Shown: one piece after another, positions 10,901 to 18,380 of the stretch
Numbering within the stretch: the first letter of the stretch is position 1
Layout: each line of letters begins with the position of its first letter
The notes under the pieces: generated by a model
Databases searched by the model: none
What the model was told of the DNA's origin: nothing
What the model saw: the letters and a program-made list of their open reading frames with translations, nothing else
DNA from: Ricordea florida
Taxonomy: Eukaryota > Cnidaria > Anthozoa > Corallimorpharia > Ricordeidae
Direction: 5' to 3'
Length of the DNA: 64,000 nucleotides
NCBI GenBank assembly: GCA_949710005.1
Contig: OX453274.1
Span: forward strand, 18,867,691 to 18,931,690
Position numbers and translations under genes: made by a program

Positions 10901-12612
10901 AAGGAAAGTGTGATTTGTATACTCCAGGCGATCCTTGCTATTGTGTATGCAGTGTCAATTGTGAAAAACCGAAAAGCGGCAAGGGAAAATGTAAAAAATG
11001 CTTTACTATAAGAAAAGAATGTACTAAATGCAGTAAAAATAAAGCTTATGATCTTTTAAAAACAGGCATGGTCGGGGGTCAGGCCCAGGTTTTTGTTCGT
11101 TGGGTTGAGGTTGGCAAGTCATTTATTCGTTCTAATAATTATAAAAATCCAAAACCATGCAAAACTATCCGCGGTTATGATGCAAATAGTTTGTATTTAT
11201 CGGTGTCGGGGATGGAAATGCCTTGCGGTAAAGAGAAATATTTTGAAGTAAAAAATCCAACAGATCCTGAATATATTAAAAAATTTTGTAATGATATTCT
11301 TACAGATAAATTGTTCGGTTTCTGCCAAGTGGATATTCACACACCAGATAATCTTTTGGAAAAATTTGAGGAGATGCCACCTTTATATGTTGTAGATACT
11401 GTTCCCGAAAATTTAATACCTGATCATATGAAAGAATATCAAAAAGCTACAGGCAGAAAAACCGTAAAAGGAGCACTAAAATTGTTGAGCGTTACAAGAG
11501 CAAAGGAAATTTTACTATATACACCTAAAATAAAATGGTATCTTAATCATGGTTTGGTAATAACAGCTGTTCATAAAATTTTAGAATATCAACCAGGAAA
11601 ACCGTTTGAGTGGTTTCCAAGTGAAGTAAGCAATGCGAGAAGAGATGGTGATATTGAGGTTTTACTAGAAAAGTTAAGTAAAGCTTTTGATGAAAACAAA
11701 ATAGATGATGTTGTAACCCTTACTAATGAATTAAATCAATTCCCTGATATATTAACATTTATTGAAGAGCATACCGAGAATGGAGGCACCCCCGACGATA
11801 ATCACCGTAAAGTTTTGATCGAAAAACTAAAACCAAAGTATAAAGGTTGTAAAGAATTGGCTGATACCAACAAACTAAAAGGAAACGCATTTTATGGCAA
11901 AATGATTGAAAATAAACAAGAACACAAGAATACAAGTTATACTCAAGACGAGGATGATGTTAATATGGCTATTAGAAGCCCGTTCTTTGTAGATATGGAA
12001 AAGATAAAGGAAACTTATGAAATAATAAAAAAGAAAAGGAGTGTGGAAATAACCACCCCTTATCAGTGCGGAATAGCTGTATATCAATTATCCAAACTTA
12101 GAATGTTAGAATTTTACTACGATTTTATTGATTATTATTTTGACAGAAGTGATTTTGAGTTGATTTATTCAGATACAGATAGCTATTACTTTGCATTTTC
12201 GGATGAAGATTTGGATAATCTTGTAAAACAGGAATTACGAAATGAATATTTTAGGGAAGGTAAAGCAAAATTTCTATCAACCACAAAATATCACGATAGA
12301 ACACCGGGGCTGTTTAAGAAAGAGTTTGAAGGAATAAGAATGATTGCTCTTTCACCAAAATGTTATTACGCCGATGATGGAAAGGGAAAAACAAAGTTTA
12401 GTTGTAAAGGGACAATACAGCACCAAAACAATATGACGTGGGGTAGATACTATGAAGCTTTAAAAGGGTCAATAGATAGGGTGAAAAACACAGGTTTTAG
12501 AGTTAATAAAAACGAAATTGTAACATATACTCAAAACAAATTAGGACTTAACGCATATTATGATAAAAGAAGAGTTGACGAAGATGGAATTCACACAAAA
12601 CCTTTGTATTAG
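7897..12612 (+). CDS. polB: Protein-primed family B DNA polymerase (P1)
   Basis: Replicates the element, probably from a protein primer as in Polintons and adenoviruses. The 1571-aa product starts with a SAP-like helix pair (1-36), then a Pro/Lys-rich linker with five copies of a NIPKQKERP-type repeat (about 76-150) and NYKVEDRKKFYE repeats. A CxxC...H zinc finger lies near 545-570, followed by a Cys/His-rich nuclease-like region (DGYEP...FYGCQWHGC). Exonuclease motifs WDSEA (~720), GFNSGKYDF (~819) and YNQGD (~951) come next, then polymerase motifs A (DANSLYL, ~1092), B (KLKGNAFYG, ~1325) and C (YSDTDS, ~1423). All catalytic acids are present. The start codon lies inside the TIR. The stop is 1 bp from the convergent integrase stop. 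Confidence 0.95.
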   Translation: MDKLTVDQLKELAKEYKIKGRSKLRRKSDLLKELRKIPELVEMYDNVEPQLGTPPGSPLPSPRPGTPPRRTPAFTKPENKKIPKQKERPTPTPVKNIPKQKERPLPTPVKNIPKQKERPLPSPVKNIPKQKERPTPTIVKNIPPKNSKVSERIKFFEAVKDTKNSKKPSPKRIFKNYKVEDRKKFYEEVIVTTNKNLPNKPKRNIIKNYKVEDRKKFYESLQNLTNKKIIKPIPPSRKKVNNQTQNKTKTVENKDKKIKLRPPTNFKFIPFGRAPDEIVGQNNIVINADLNNDISQIIMDRIRPEIQMRTRVVYGFKAEIHRGKGEIVEYHKTISGKKLGALKTLKEIEEYIEQCEIKRLDLDNVEVWNKAYLPATEVVKKPGVYQGRVVFNEVHVKIIHTNETLMGCGPLPDWLHKKKSIHALDNYGNKMCFWNTLAVFRNYLDEKNRPAERIKQLALKLAQEFYGKPNLKEEDIKGTDLIELEDIAKFFNINIRIFEPKEDKKTWVLVYGKGKIKEQLPTLDAGIHNDHCFYIKDLPMLTNSWECHGCAQRFNRHDNYNRHLNDNTCTGGKTQVICKGKKCVQTMSSSEKIFYGGNTQFSYVGCRWIEKQSELIGKHIHHALCGHGGERCVKDGEKEIFLVDGYEPATNTVFQFYGCQWHGCPCSTFDKTRYNETMRKEQVIKSLGYNLVSVWECENPELKYVKFKKKFFHYPYFIVWDSEAMQPKKSERVTEDLTFVNKHIPISIAISDNLSKKPTCFVNNNPEELIKDFVQDLERRQKDIVKKVREDYPLPDEDSIPKKVKEMHEEWCNQVPVLGFNSGKYDFNMIKIHFVNSFTEMEGTLNVAKKENKYMYLKTPRFKFLDIINYLAPGLSFDGWCKANNCEQQKLFFPYQFLDSYDKLSHIGPVKYEDFYSDLKKKITISPQEYEEYKAEMKKRGCITMKDWLIEYNQGDVIPFVEAVEKTRAKYFCDEIDMLKDAVSIPGISMRYVLNKAIKNNKGKCDLYTPGDPCYCVCSVNCEKPKSGKGKCKKCFTIRKECTKCSKNKAYDLLKTGMVGGQAQVFVRWVEVGKSFIRSNNYKNPKPCKTIRGYDANSLYLSVSGMEMPCGKEKYFEVKNPTDPEYIKKFCNDILTDKLFGFCQVDIHTPDNLLEKFEEMPPLYVVDTVPENLIPDHMKEYQKATGRKTVKGALKLLSVTRAKEILLYTPKIKWYLNHGLVITAVHKILEYQPGKPFEWFPSEVSNARRDGDIEVLLEKLSKAFDENKIDDVVTLTNELNQFPDILTFIEEHTENGGTPDDNHRKVLIEKLKPKYKGCKELADTNKLKGNAFYGKMIENKQEHKNTSYTQDEDDVNMAIRSPFFVDMEKIKETYEIIKKKRSVEITTPYQCGIAVYQLSKLRMLEFYYDFIDYYFDRSDFELIYSDTDSYYFAFSDEDLDNLVKQELRNEYFREGKAKFLSTTKYHDRTPGLFKKEFEGIRMIALSPKCYYADDGKGKTKFSCKGTIQHQNNMTWGRYYEALKGSIDRVKNTGFRVNKNEIVTYTQNKLGLNAYYDKRRVDEDGIHTKPLY

Positions 12613-12613
12613 A

Positions 12614-13588
12614 TCACTTCAAAACAGAAGAAGGTGGCAACTCAGTATCATACGGAACAACTTGAAGTTCTTCTCGCACAAAACCACGTCTTGGTCCGTC
12701 TAATAAATAATATAAAACAGGCTGGTTGGGGGAAACGACGCTACGCGTAATATAATAAACTTTTATGCTCCAAATAGGATCAGTAGCTCGCCTTTTTTCA
12801 CCACCTTCAAGTTCCCCTGGAGATAATAAATATCTAACTCTAACTTCAATTGGTAGTCTAACTTCATCAACACCCACTTCGCGTTGGTATTTTTTAGGCT
12901 CAATATCAACCTCTTTCAGTTTTATAGCCTTAGCAGGTTCTTTACCGGTTATTCTAGTTGGTGTATTATTCAAAGTTTTTAGAATAACAGGTAATCTTTT
13001 CACCCATACCCGTGATCGATCATCACTAATCATTTCTTGCGCATATTGATGACTGAATAATCTTTCCCCCAATATTTTGTTTGCGTTTTCCACAAAGGCT
13101 TGGGCTCTATGATTACCAGCTTCACTTCTTTGTATTCTTACATTATGGTAATTCATGAGTTTACCAACTTCACCCATAAATTCTTTTCCTGGGTCAACCA
13201 TTAATGTTTTAGGATATTTCAGCCTTCTAGAATATATTTTCTTAAAAGCTTCTGATATCTCTCGACTTTCTTTTGAGGTTAATGGTTCAGCATCTTTGTA
13301 TCTAGTGGCAACATCAACCACAACTAATGCATATTTATATGTTTTTCTTCCAACTCTATCATGCGGTAAAAATAATAAATCTGCTTGGTGAATCTGGTTA
13401 GGTTTATCCACCGTCCAGTGTGGTCTAGGTATATACTTTGGAGCTGGAAGATAGATTTGCCATATTGCCTGTTTCTGCAACCATTGTTTTGCCACATTTT
13501 CACTTACTTTCGCCTTCTCAGCTAATTTTGGAATCGCGGAATATCCTTTCCAATAACCCCCACCCGAATAATATATTTTTGACATCAT
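12614..13588 (-). CDS. int: Retroviral-type DDE integrase (P1)
   Basis: Joins element ends to target DNA. The 324-aa product has an N-terminal helix-turn-helix-like region (GYWKGYSAIPKLAEKA...), then an rve core with D70 (HQADLLFLP), D132 (MVDPGKEFMG) and E167 (AFVENANK), about 34 residues between the last two, and a C-terminal SH3/chromo-like beta domain (SIKVYYITRSV...RRGFVREELQVVP). The family is the standard Polinton integrase. It is transcribed divergently from the capsid block and convergently to the polymerase. It is 21 residues shorter than the P2 copy, whose extra residues are two GC-rich inserts. Confidence 0.95.
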   Translation of the reverse strand: MMSKIYYSGGGYWKGYSAIPKLAEKAKVSENVAKQWLQKQAIWQIYLPAPKYIPRPHWTVDKPNQIHQADLLFLPHDRVGRKTYKYALVVVDVATRYKDAEPLTSKESREISEAFKKIYSRRLKYPKTLMVDPGKEFMGEVGKLMNYHNVRIQRSEAGNHRAQAFVENANKILGERLFSHQYAQEMISDDRSRVWVKRLPVILKTLNNTPTRITGKEPAKAIKLKEVDIEPKKYQREVGVDEVRLPIEVRVRYLLSPGELEGGEKRRATDPIWSIKVYYITRSVVSPNQPVLYYLLDGPRRGFVREELQVVPYDTELPPSSVLK

Positions 13589-13599
13589 TTAAAAATTAA

Positions 13600-13620
13600 C
13601 AAAGTATCTTATAAATTAAA
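13600..13620 (+). promoter_or_regulatory. AAAGTATCTTATAAAT box, copy 1
   Basis: AAAGTATCTTATAAAT followed by TAA lies directly before ATG 13621; the same 16-bp string recurs at 13807-13822, directly before the capsid ATG 13829. TATA-like and shared, so probably a duplicated promoter. Confidence 0.55.
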
Positions 13621-13788
13621 ATGGTGGAGGAAGAAAAATTTAGCGAATATCAAATTAATCTTATGAAAAAAATTATTAGAAAAAAAATTCTATACATGGA
13701 AGATGGTGATAAAATTTTTAATATTATGACTTTAATTCCCGAGGCGAGAGAAGATTTATTAAAGCATATTGAAAAATTAATAGTGTGA
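13621..13788 (+). CDS. Small 55-aa protein (P1 only)
   Basis: A 55-codon frame, ATG at 13621 to TGA at 13786, rich in Lys, Ile and Glu and predicted helical. I do not recognise it. It is preceded by AAAGTATCTTATAAATTAA, almost the same box that precedes the capsid gene 200 bp downstream, which supports its being transcribed. P2 has no counterpart (only 33 bp between integrase and capsid). It could instead be a leader region that gained a duplicated promoter. Confidence 0.45.
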   Translation: MVEEEKFSEYQINLMKKIIRKKILYMEDGDKIFNIMTLIPEAREDLLKHIEKLIV

Positions 13789-13806
13789 AGGGGTTTAAAG
13801 GTTAGC

Positions 13807-13828
13807 CAAAGTATCTTATAAATCAATT
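13807..13828 (+). promoter_or_regulatory. AAAGTATCTTATAAAT box, copy 2 (capsid promoter)
   Basis: Second copy of the TATA-like string, ending 6 bp before the capsid start. A GTTTAAAG box at about 13793-13800 lies further upstream and resembles the T(C/T)TAAAGA box of the other genes. Confidence 0.55.
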
Positions 13829-15073
13829 ATGACGTCTGAAAAAATTAATCCAAACAGAATTCCAAGAGAACCATTTGGCTTGAAAGCAGAATCAACGCTG
13901 AACCGAATTACTCTAAACCCATCCAGCGCCAGCCCTGGGGAAACATTATATATAAATATTCCAAAACTTTCTGAGAATTTAGTGATTGTACCTGGAAGTG
14001 TATCTCTTTTGTTTGATTTGGATGTTGAAGGTCATGCAAATAATACATTTGTTAATAATTTGGCGGCTAATCTTGTATCCAGACTAAAAGTTCTTTTTGG
14101 AGGCGAAACATTGCAGGACACTCAAAGATATGATCTATTTCAAACATATCATGATTTATTCTTAACAAAAGACGATAGAAAAGATAGATTAAAACAAGGT
14201 ATTTCTTCTCCAAATATTAGAAAACTTAGAACAAATGCGGGTGATAAGGAAGAGTCAGATGCAAAAGAATTGGCTCTTGCTGTAGTTCATAATACAAAGT
14301 ATAGAATACCAATAAATCACTCTATTTTAAAAGACCATGGGGTTTTTTATCCAAAAGCATTAGAAAATCATTTAATATTTGAGATTACATTGGCCCCTGT
14401 TTCTGATATTGTTGTTTATTCTGATACAACTAAAACACCATCATATTCGCTCAAAAATTTAGAGTTAGAATATTCATCAATTTCAAGCGAATACTTGGCT
14501 AGAGAAGCCCAAGCAACTTATCAAATTGGTAAAGGATTCTTTTATGAAAATGTTACTTTACACAAAACTTTTACATTTTTAACTGGAGCTGATGAAGTTA
14601 TTAATCAACATGTTAATTTACCTCGAAGATCAATGAGTGGGATATTATTTTTGTTTATTGCTCCATATGCCGGCGGTGCAAGAGATTCAGAAAATTTTTT
14701 TTACCCCGGAATAACTTCTGTTAATATTGATGTTGACGGTGTACCAAATAGAATATACTCTAAAGGTATGATTATATCAGATCTTTGGGAATCTGTGAAA
14801 AAACGCTACCAAAAAATAGGAGATCATAATTTAGAAGAAGGGGATTTTTATACAAATAAGTTTGCACTTTGGGTTGATACTAGAACTCACCCCGATAATG
14901 ATATTCATGGTGGAGGACTAGCTCTAAATAATACACATGATGGAGTAAAAATAGAAATTAAAAGGGCAAAAAGTGGATCATCAAGCTCAGTAGTAATAAC
15001 TTGTCATATGTTTGTTGTAGCCGATGCAATGATGGAAATAATGAATTCGAGTTTGAGATCAATTAAGTACTGA
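13829..15073 (+). CDS. mcp: Major capsid protein, probable double jelly-roll (P1)
   Basis: Forms the icosahedral shell. The 414-aa product is beta-rich throughout. It begins with a hexon-like N-terminal strand pattern (ETLYINIPKLSENLVIVPGS, then a strand ending LLFDLDVEG) and an RYDLFQTYHDLFL helix. Later conserved pieces include NLPRRSMSGILFLFIAPYAGG and KFALWVDTRTHPD. Length and neighbourhood (integrase before, packaging ATPase 34 bp after) are those of Polinton capsid genes. The assignment rests on family resemblance and synteny; structure prediction would settle it. P2 has a 437-aa homologue with an 18-bp repeat array in a loop where P1 has a short charged stretch. Confidence 0.85.
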   Translation: MTSEKINPNRIPREPFGLKAESTLNRITLNPSSASPGETLYINIPKLSENLVIVPGSVSLLFDLDVEGHANNTFVNNLAANLVSRLKVLFGGETLQDTQRYDLFQTYHDLFLTKDDRKDRLKQGISSPNIRKLRTNAGDKEESDAKELALAVVHNTKYRIPINHSILKDHGVFYPKALENHLIFEITLAPVSDIVVYSDTTKTPSYSLKNLELEYSSISSEYLAREAQATYQIGKGFFYENVTLHKTFTFLTGADEVINQHVNLPRRSMSGILFLFIAPYAGGARDSENFFYPGITSVNIDVDGVPNRIYSKGMIISDLWESVKKRYQKIGDHNLEEGDFYTNKFALWVDTRTHPDNDIHGGGLALNNTHDGVKIEIKRAKSGSSSSVVITCHMFVVADAMMEIMNSSLRSIKY

Positions 15074-15107
15074 GAATCTAAAAACATAATGTTATGATAC
15101 AAAAATC

Positions 15108-15734
15108 ATGGAAGATTTACGAGATAAAATACCATTTCATTGTATTATAACAGGACCAACAAATTGTGGGAAAACAAAGTACCTAATTGAACAGCTCCGA
15201 GGTCCTTTCCGAAAAGTTTTTGAATACATTGTTTTAATATGCCCAACCTATTCTAAAAATAAAACCTATCATAATTTTGCCCGCGGGGACAAGAGATTTT
15301 TTGTATTATCACCCGATGCAAGTAATGTAGATGAGATTAATGAATTGTTAAATGATTGTCAAACTTTATTCTCCGGTACAAATACATTAATAATTTTAGA
15401 TGATTGCGCTGTATCCACTGATCTGAAGAAAAGATCTAATAAATTTATAGATTTAGCATTCTCCGGAAGGCATCACGGATTATCAATGTGGGTTCTAACC
15501 CAGCAATTAACATCAATAGCAAAACCATTCCGGGAAAATGTGGCTTGCGTTGTTACTTTTCATAATCCGTCGCAGAAAGGTATGAAAATATTTTTCGAGG
15601 ATTACGGCGGTGATTTGGATTATGAAACATGTAAAAAGTTTGTACAACTCCTGAAAACAGAAAAATATTCTAGACTTTGTTTGAGTTTGCGTTATCCATT
15701 TAATTGCTATTTAGAGATTCCCGAAGTGATTTAA
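15108..15734 (+). CDS. atp: FtsK/HerA-type genome-packaging ATPase (P1)
   Basis: Powers DNA packaging into the capsid. The 208-aa product has Walker A GPTNCGKTK near residues 15-23, Walker B TLIILDDC near 97-104, and downstream AFSGRHHGLSMWVLTQQ, the sensor region of A32-like ATPases. It starts at an ATG in ATACAAAAATCATGG, a leader shared with P2. It ends five bases before the next gene, and the last 50 bases are identical in P1 and P2 despite divergence elsewhere. Confidence 0.93.
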   Translation: MEDLRDKIPFHCIITGPTNCGKTKYLIEQLRGPFRKVFEYIVLICPTYSKNKTYHNFARGDKRFFVLSPDASNVDEINELLNDCQTLFSGTNTLIILDDCAVSTDLKKRSNKFIDLAFSGRHHGLSMWVLTQQLTSIAKPFRENVACVVTFHNPSQKGMKIFFEDYGGDLDYETCKKFVQLLKTEKYSRLCLSLRYPFNCYLEIPEVI

Positions 15735-15739
15735 AAAAG

Positions 15740-16267
15740 ATGACAGACGTTGAAGATTATATTGAAGAAAAGACAGACCAGCCGAAGGGAAAAGATAATG
15801 ATGAACTTGAAATAAAACAAGAATCACTTGCTATTCTCGCAGTGCTTGGGTCAACAAAGGAATATATGGGGGTTGAAATGAGCTTGGGTGATGTAAAAAA
15901 ATTATCAGAACGTGATGTAGAAAAATATTTTAATCGTTATCAAACAGTAATGGGTAAGAAAATTAGTGGTGGGGTGGTAGATTCATCCCTTCAATTAATT
16001 TCTAAAATTATTTCATATTTAGTTCCGGTTGATGATATTGATGCACTTTGTAAGGATTTGAAGAATGATGATTTAGTTAATCGTGAACTAACAAACATTG
16101 TTGGGCTCTTGGCATTGAAATCAGGAAGATTGGCTGCACTTGCTAGCGGATTATTTCAAGTAGCCAAACACGTTAAATTCAACAAAAATCAACAATTTTC
16201 AGTAAATTCTAACACAACTGATCAGGAAACTAAGCAATCTACTGAAGGTATTGATACTGTACACTAA
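15740..16267 (+). CDS. Conserved virion-type helical protein (P1)
   Basis: A 175-aa product starting at ATG 15740, five bases past the ATPase stop; an upstream in-frame ATG at 15704 overlaps the ATPase and is less likely. It is acidic at the N-terminus, then mainly helical (LSERDVEKYFNRYQTVMGKK..., KSGRLAALASGLFQVAKHV). I do not recognise a named domain. The P2 homologue is close in sequence and position, which suggests a structural or packaging role. It lacks the usual upstream box, so it may rely on the conserved 56-base block or on reinitiation after the ATPase. Confidence 0.8.
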   Translation: MTDVEDYIEEKTDQPKGKDNDELEIKQESLAILAVLGSTKEYMGVEMSLGDVKKLSERDVEKYFNRYQTVMGKKISGGVVDSSLQLISKIISYLVPVDDIDALCKDLKNDDLVNRELTNIVGLLALKSGRLAALASGLFQVAKHVKFNKNQQFSVNSNTTDQETKQSTEGIDTVH

Positions 16268-16304
16268 TCAGATCTAAAAACTTATTTGCAGCAACTTAAT
16301 AACA

Positions 16305-16730
16305 ATGTCTGAACAATATGAAGAGCAAATTACTGCTGATCCCGCACCTGAAAATAAAGATACTAAAAAGAAAGAGAAAGACCCTAAAAAGGTTGCGGCT
16401 GGAAAGAAATTAGCGGAATATAATAAAAAAGCTAAAGAGGCATTAGCCAGGGAAATGAAACGTGAAAAGGAACAAGCGGATAGTGAAGATAAAGAAGAAA
16501 AGTCAAACAATGAAGCAAAAGCGTGGCTTCCAGAGCTATCTTTTACTACTGTTTTATCCATTGTTGGAATAGGCTTTACAGCATTTGATATGTTTATGAG
16601 ATATTATAAAAATAGAATACCTGATTTATCTCAAGTTCCTCAAATACCACAACCTTTTCAAGCCCCACCCATAAAGATTCATAATCCACAATCACAACCC
16701 ACAGATAGGCCAAAAATTGGAATGATGTAA
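16305..16730 (+). CDS. Basic single-pass membrane protein (P1)
   Basis: A 141-aa product with a highly charged N-terminus (KKEKDPKKVAAGKKLAEYNK near 22-41), one hydrophobic segment (LSFTTVLSIVGIGFTAFDMF, about 80-100) and a Pro/Gln-rich tail. I know of no named family. The homologue at 49564-50013 in P2 keeps this order and the same PKIGMM end. A TCTAAAAAC box lies about 30 bp upstream. It is probably a virion or inner-membrane component; that role is an inference. Confidence 0.75.
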   Translation: MSEQYEEQITADPAPENKDTKKKEKDPKKVAAGKKLAEYNKKAKEALAREMKREKEQADSEDKEEKSNNEAKAWLPELSFTTVLSIVGIGFTAFDMFMRYYKNRIPDLSQVPQIPQPFQAPPIKIHNPQSQPTDRPKIGMM

Positions 16731-16793
16731 TTATAAATTATTTTTTACTACATAAAGTTATTTAAAAGTTTCTTAATGATGTAGTAAAAAATC

Positions 16794-17012
16794 ATGTCAA
16801 ACGAAAACAAACTTGTGAAAACTGTAACTGATTCAGCGGTACTTATCGGATTAGGGGCTGGAGTTGGGTATGTAGCTAAAAAGGTAATGAAAGAATCATT
16901 TTTGAATGACCCATCCTCAAGTATTACAAATTATGCAAAATGGGTGGCTGTATTATCAGGAAGTATGTATCTAAAAACTTATTTAGAGGATCAAAAGATT
17001 TTACCAAAATAA
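16794..17012 (+). CDS. 72-aa two-helix membrane protein (P1)
   Basis: Short hydrophobic protein with two likely membrane segments (SAVLIGLGAGVGYVAKKV and the WVAVLSGSMYLKTYL stretch). It is nearly identical in length and sequence to the P2 copy at 50059-50277, which argues that it is translated. It ends one base before the ATG of the next gene. The leader holds TTTAAAAGTT and GTAGTAAAAAATC. Function unknown; a small virion membrane protein is plausible. Confidence 0.75.
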   Translation: MSNENKLVKTVTDSAVLIGLGAGVGYVAKKVMKESFLNDPSSSITNYAKWVAVLSGSMYLKTYLEDQKILPK

Positions 17013-17013
17013 A

Positions 17014-17406
17014 ATGGCAGCAATAGCGATGATGATTGGTGGGGCTATATTGAATGCAACGGCATTTGTTGGGGGAAATTATCTTGCAAAAAGTCTTTCA
17101 GGACATAATGTGGATGCGGAAAAAAAACGACACGATAAAGCATTAGAAAAATATCAAAGAGATTACGCAGAATATCAGGAAAAAAGACAAAAAATGATTG
17201 ATTGGAAAATGAAGAAAAAAGATGAAAAATATCAAGCATCAAAAAATATTTCGACTACAAACCAAGCTTTTGAATTGTACTGGCAAATGCAAGAGCCAAA
17301 ATTCTCTGATTATTACAAACCAAGCGATGAACAAAAAACAGGAGAAATGGTATATGTTGGAGCTGGAATGTTAGGTTTAGGTTACGCGGTCAGTAAATTT
17401 TTATAA
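17014..17406 (+). CDS. Membrane-anchored coiled-coil protein (P1)
   Basis: A 130-aa product with a Gly/Ala-rich N-terminal hydrophobic segment (IAMMIGGAILNATAFVGGNY), a long charged helix with coiled-coil character (about 33-75) and a C-terminal hydrophobic segment (YVGAGMLGLGYAVSKFL). It starts one base after the stop of the 72-aa gene, so the two are probably co-transcribed. The P2 copy is 140 aa and carries a double-hairpin insert in the middle. No named family. Confidence 0.75.
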   Translation: MAAIAMMIGGAILNATAFVGGNYLAKSLSGHNVDAEKKRHDKALEKYQRDYAEYQEKRQKMIDWKMKKKDEKYQASKNISTTNQAFELYWQMQEPKFSDYYKPSDEQKTGEMVYVGAGMLGLGYAVSKFL

Positions 17407-17416
17407 ATTATTATTT

Positions 17417-17448
17417 TGTTATGTAACCAGTAATTTGGTTATATAACA
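17417..17448. terminator. AT-rich palindrome between convergent genes (P1)
   Basis: TGTTATGTAACC (17417-17428) and GGTTATATAACA (17437-17448) form a stem with an 8-nt loop. The same palindrome occurs at the other convergent junctions of P1 and P2. Its placement suggests transcript-end or poly(A) signalling for both strands. Confidence 0.65.
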
Positions 17449-17467
17449 TAAGTATATTTATTATAGT

Positions 17468-18286
17468 TTACATGAGACTCCCAACATCAGAATCTTCTTC
17501 TTCTTCTTCATATTCAGATTTTTCCATTTCTTCAGCCGCAGATTTACTATCTGAAATAGTTAAGCATCTAAATTTGGTTAATCTTTTCATTTCTTTGTTT
17601 GGTTCTATAACTGCTTCATAAAGTTTTACTTGAAGGGCAATACAAGAACCAATAAATATTGATTCAATTTTTATTACACCTTCTTCAACTCGACAACCTT
17701 TATTTAATAATTTTAATGGATCAATTAACTTATCGTTTTTAGAGTTATAAAATTTGGTTAAAATTTGGTCTTGTTTTTTATCCCAAATTAATTTTGCATA
17801 TAAAGTTGGACCTCTATCTGGAACTCTAGTCATTGAAGATTTTTCCATCTTCCAATATAGAGGATTTAAACCTCCTTTTTGTTTTTCGAGCTCATTTCTT
17901 TCCAACTCAAATTTGCCAATTTTTGCTCTATTAATAAGCAAATGATCAATGCAATTGTCAACTATGTCATTGAATAAATCAATCCATTTTTCTTCTTCGG
18001 GTGTTGGACTGCTTCCACTCCATAAACATAATGGAAACACATATCCGGTAATAACACCTGTTTGTTGATTTGTGTTTGTAGAAACACCAAAAGAATATAA
18101 ATTACCGGTTGGAATAACAAGTTCTCCTTCTGTTCCATCATCATTTTTTGTAAAAATTTTAATTCTTTTGAATTCAACCTTTGGTTTTGTTCCAGGAATT
18201 TCACCAACAATTGGTTTAGAAAAAATCATGCTTACTTTAGGAATATAACTATTAACATCTATTAATTGTGTAGTTTCGTTCATCAT
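17468..18286 (-). CDS. Possible ssDNA-binding protein (P1 only)
   Basis: A 272-aa product, beta-rich with a C-terminal acidic tail (EEEEEDSDVGSLM), the layout of many single-strand DNA-binding proteins. The middle (GGLNPLYWKMEK, then RGPTLYAKLIWDKK, then ILTKFY) resembles giant-virus proteins of the DUF5871/ICP8-like type as I remember them; the link is tentative. It sits on the minus strand within the virion-gene block, and P2 has nothing at this position, so it looks like cargo gained or lost. The start is ATGATG at 18286; a second ATG follows immediately. Upstream on its strand is ATTTAAAAATTA. Confidence 0.6.
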   Translation of the reverse strand: MMNETTQLIDVNSYIPKVSMIFSKPIVGEIPGTKPKVEFKRIKIFTKNDDGTEGELVIPTGNLYSFGVSTNTNQQTGVITGYVFPLCLWSGSSPTPEEEKWIDLFNDIVDNCIDHLLINRAKIGKFELERNELEKQKGGLNPLYWKMEKSSMTRVPDRGPTLYAKLIWDKKQDQILTKFYNSKNDKLIDPLKLLNKGCRVEEGVIKIESIFIGSCIALQVKLYEAVIEPNKEMKRLTKFRCLTISDSKSAAEEMEKSEYEEEEEDSDVGSLM

Positions 18287-18380
18287 TTTATTTTATATAT
18301 TTTTTTAATTTTTAAATCAAATTTTAATTTTTCATCGACTCAAAGGGGTCTAAAGACTTCTTACTGATGAGTAAAAAATC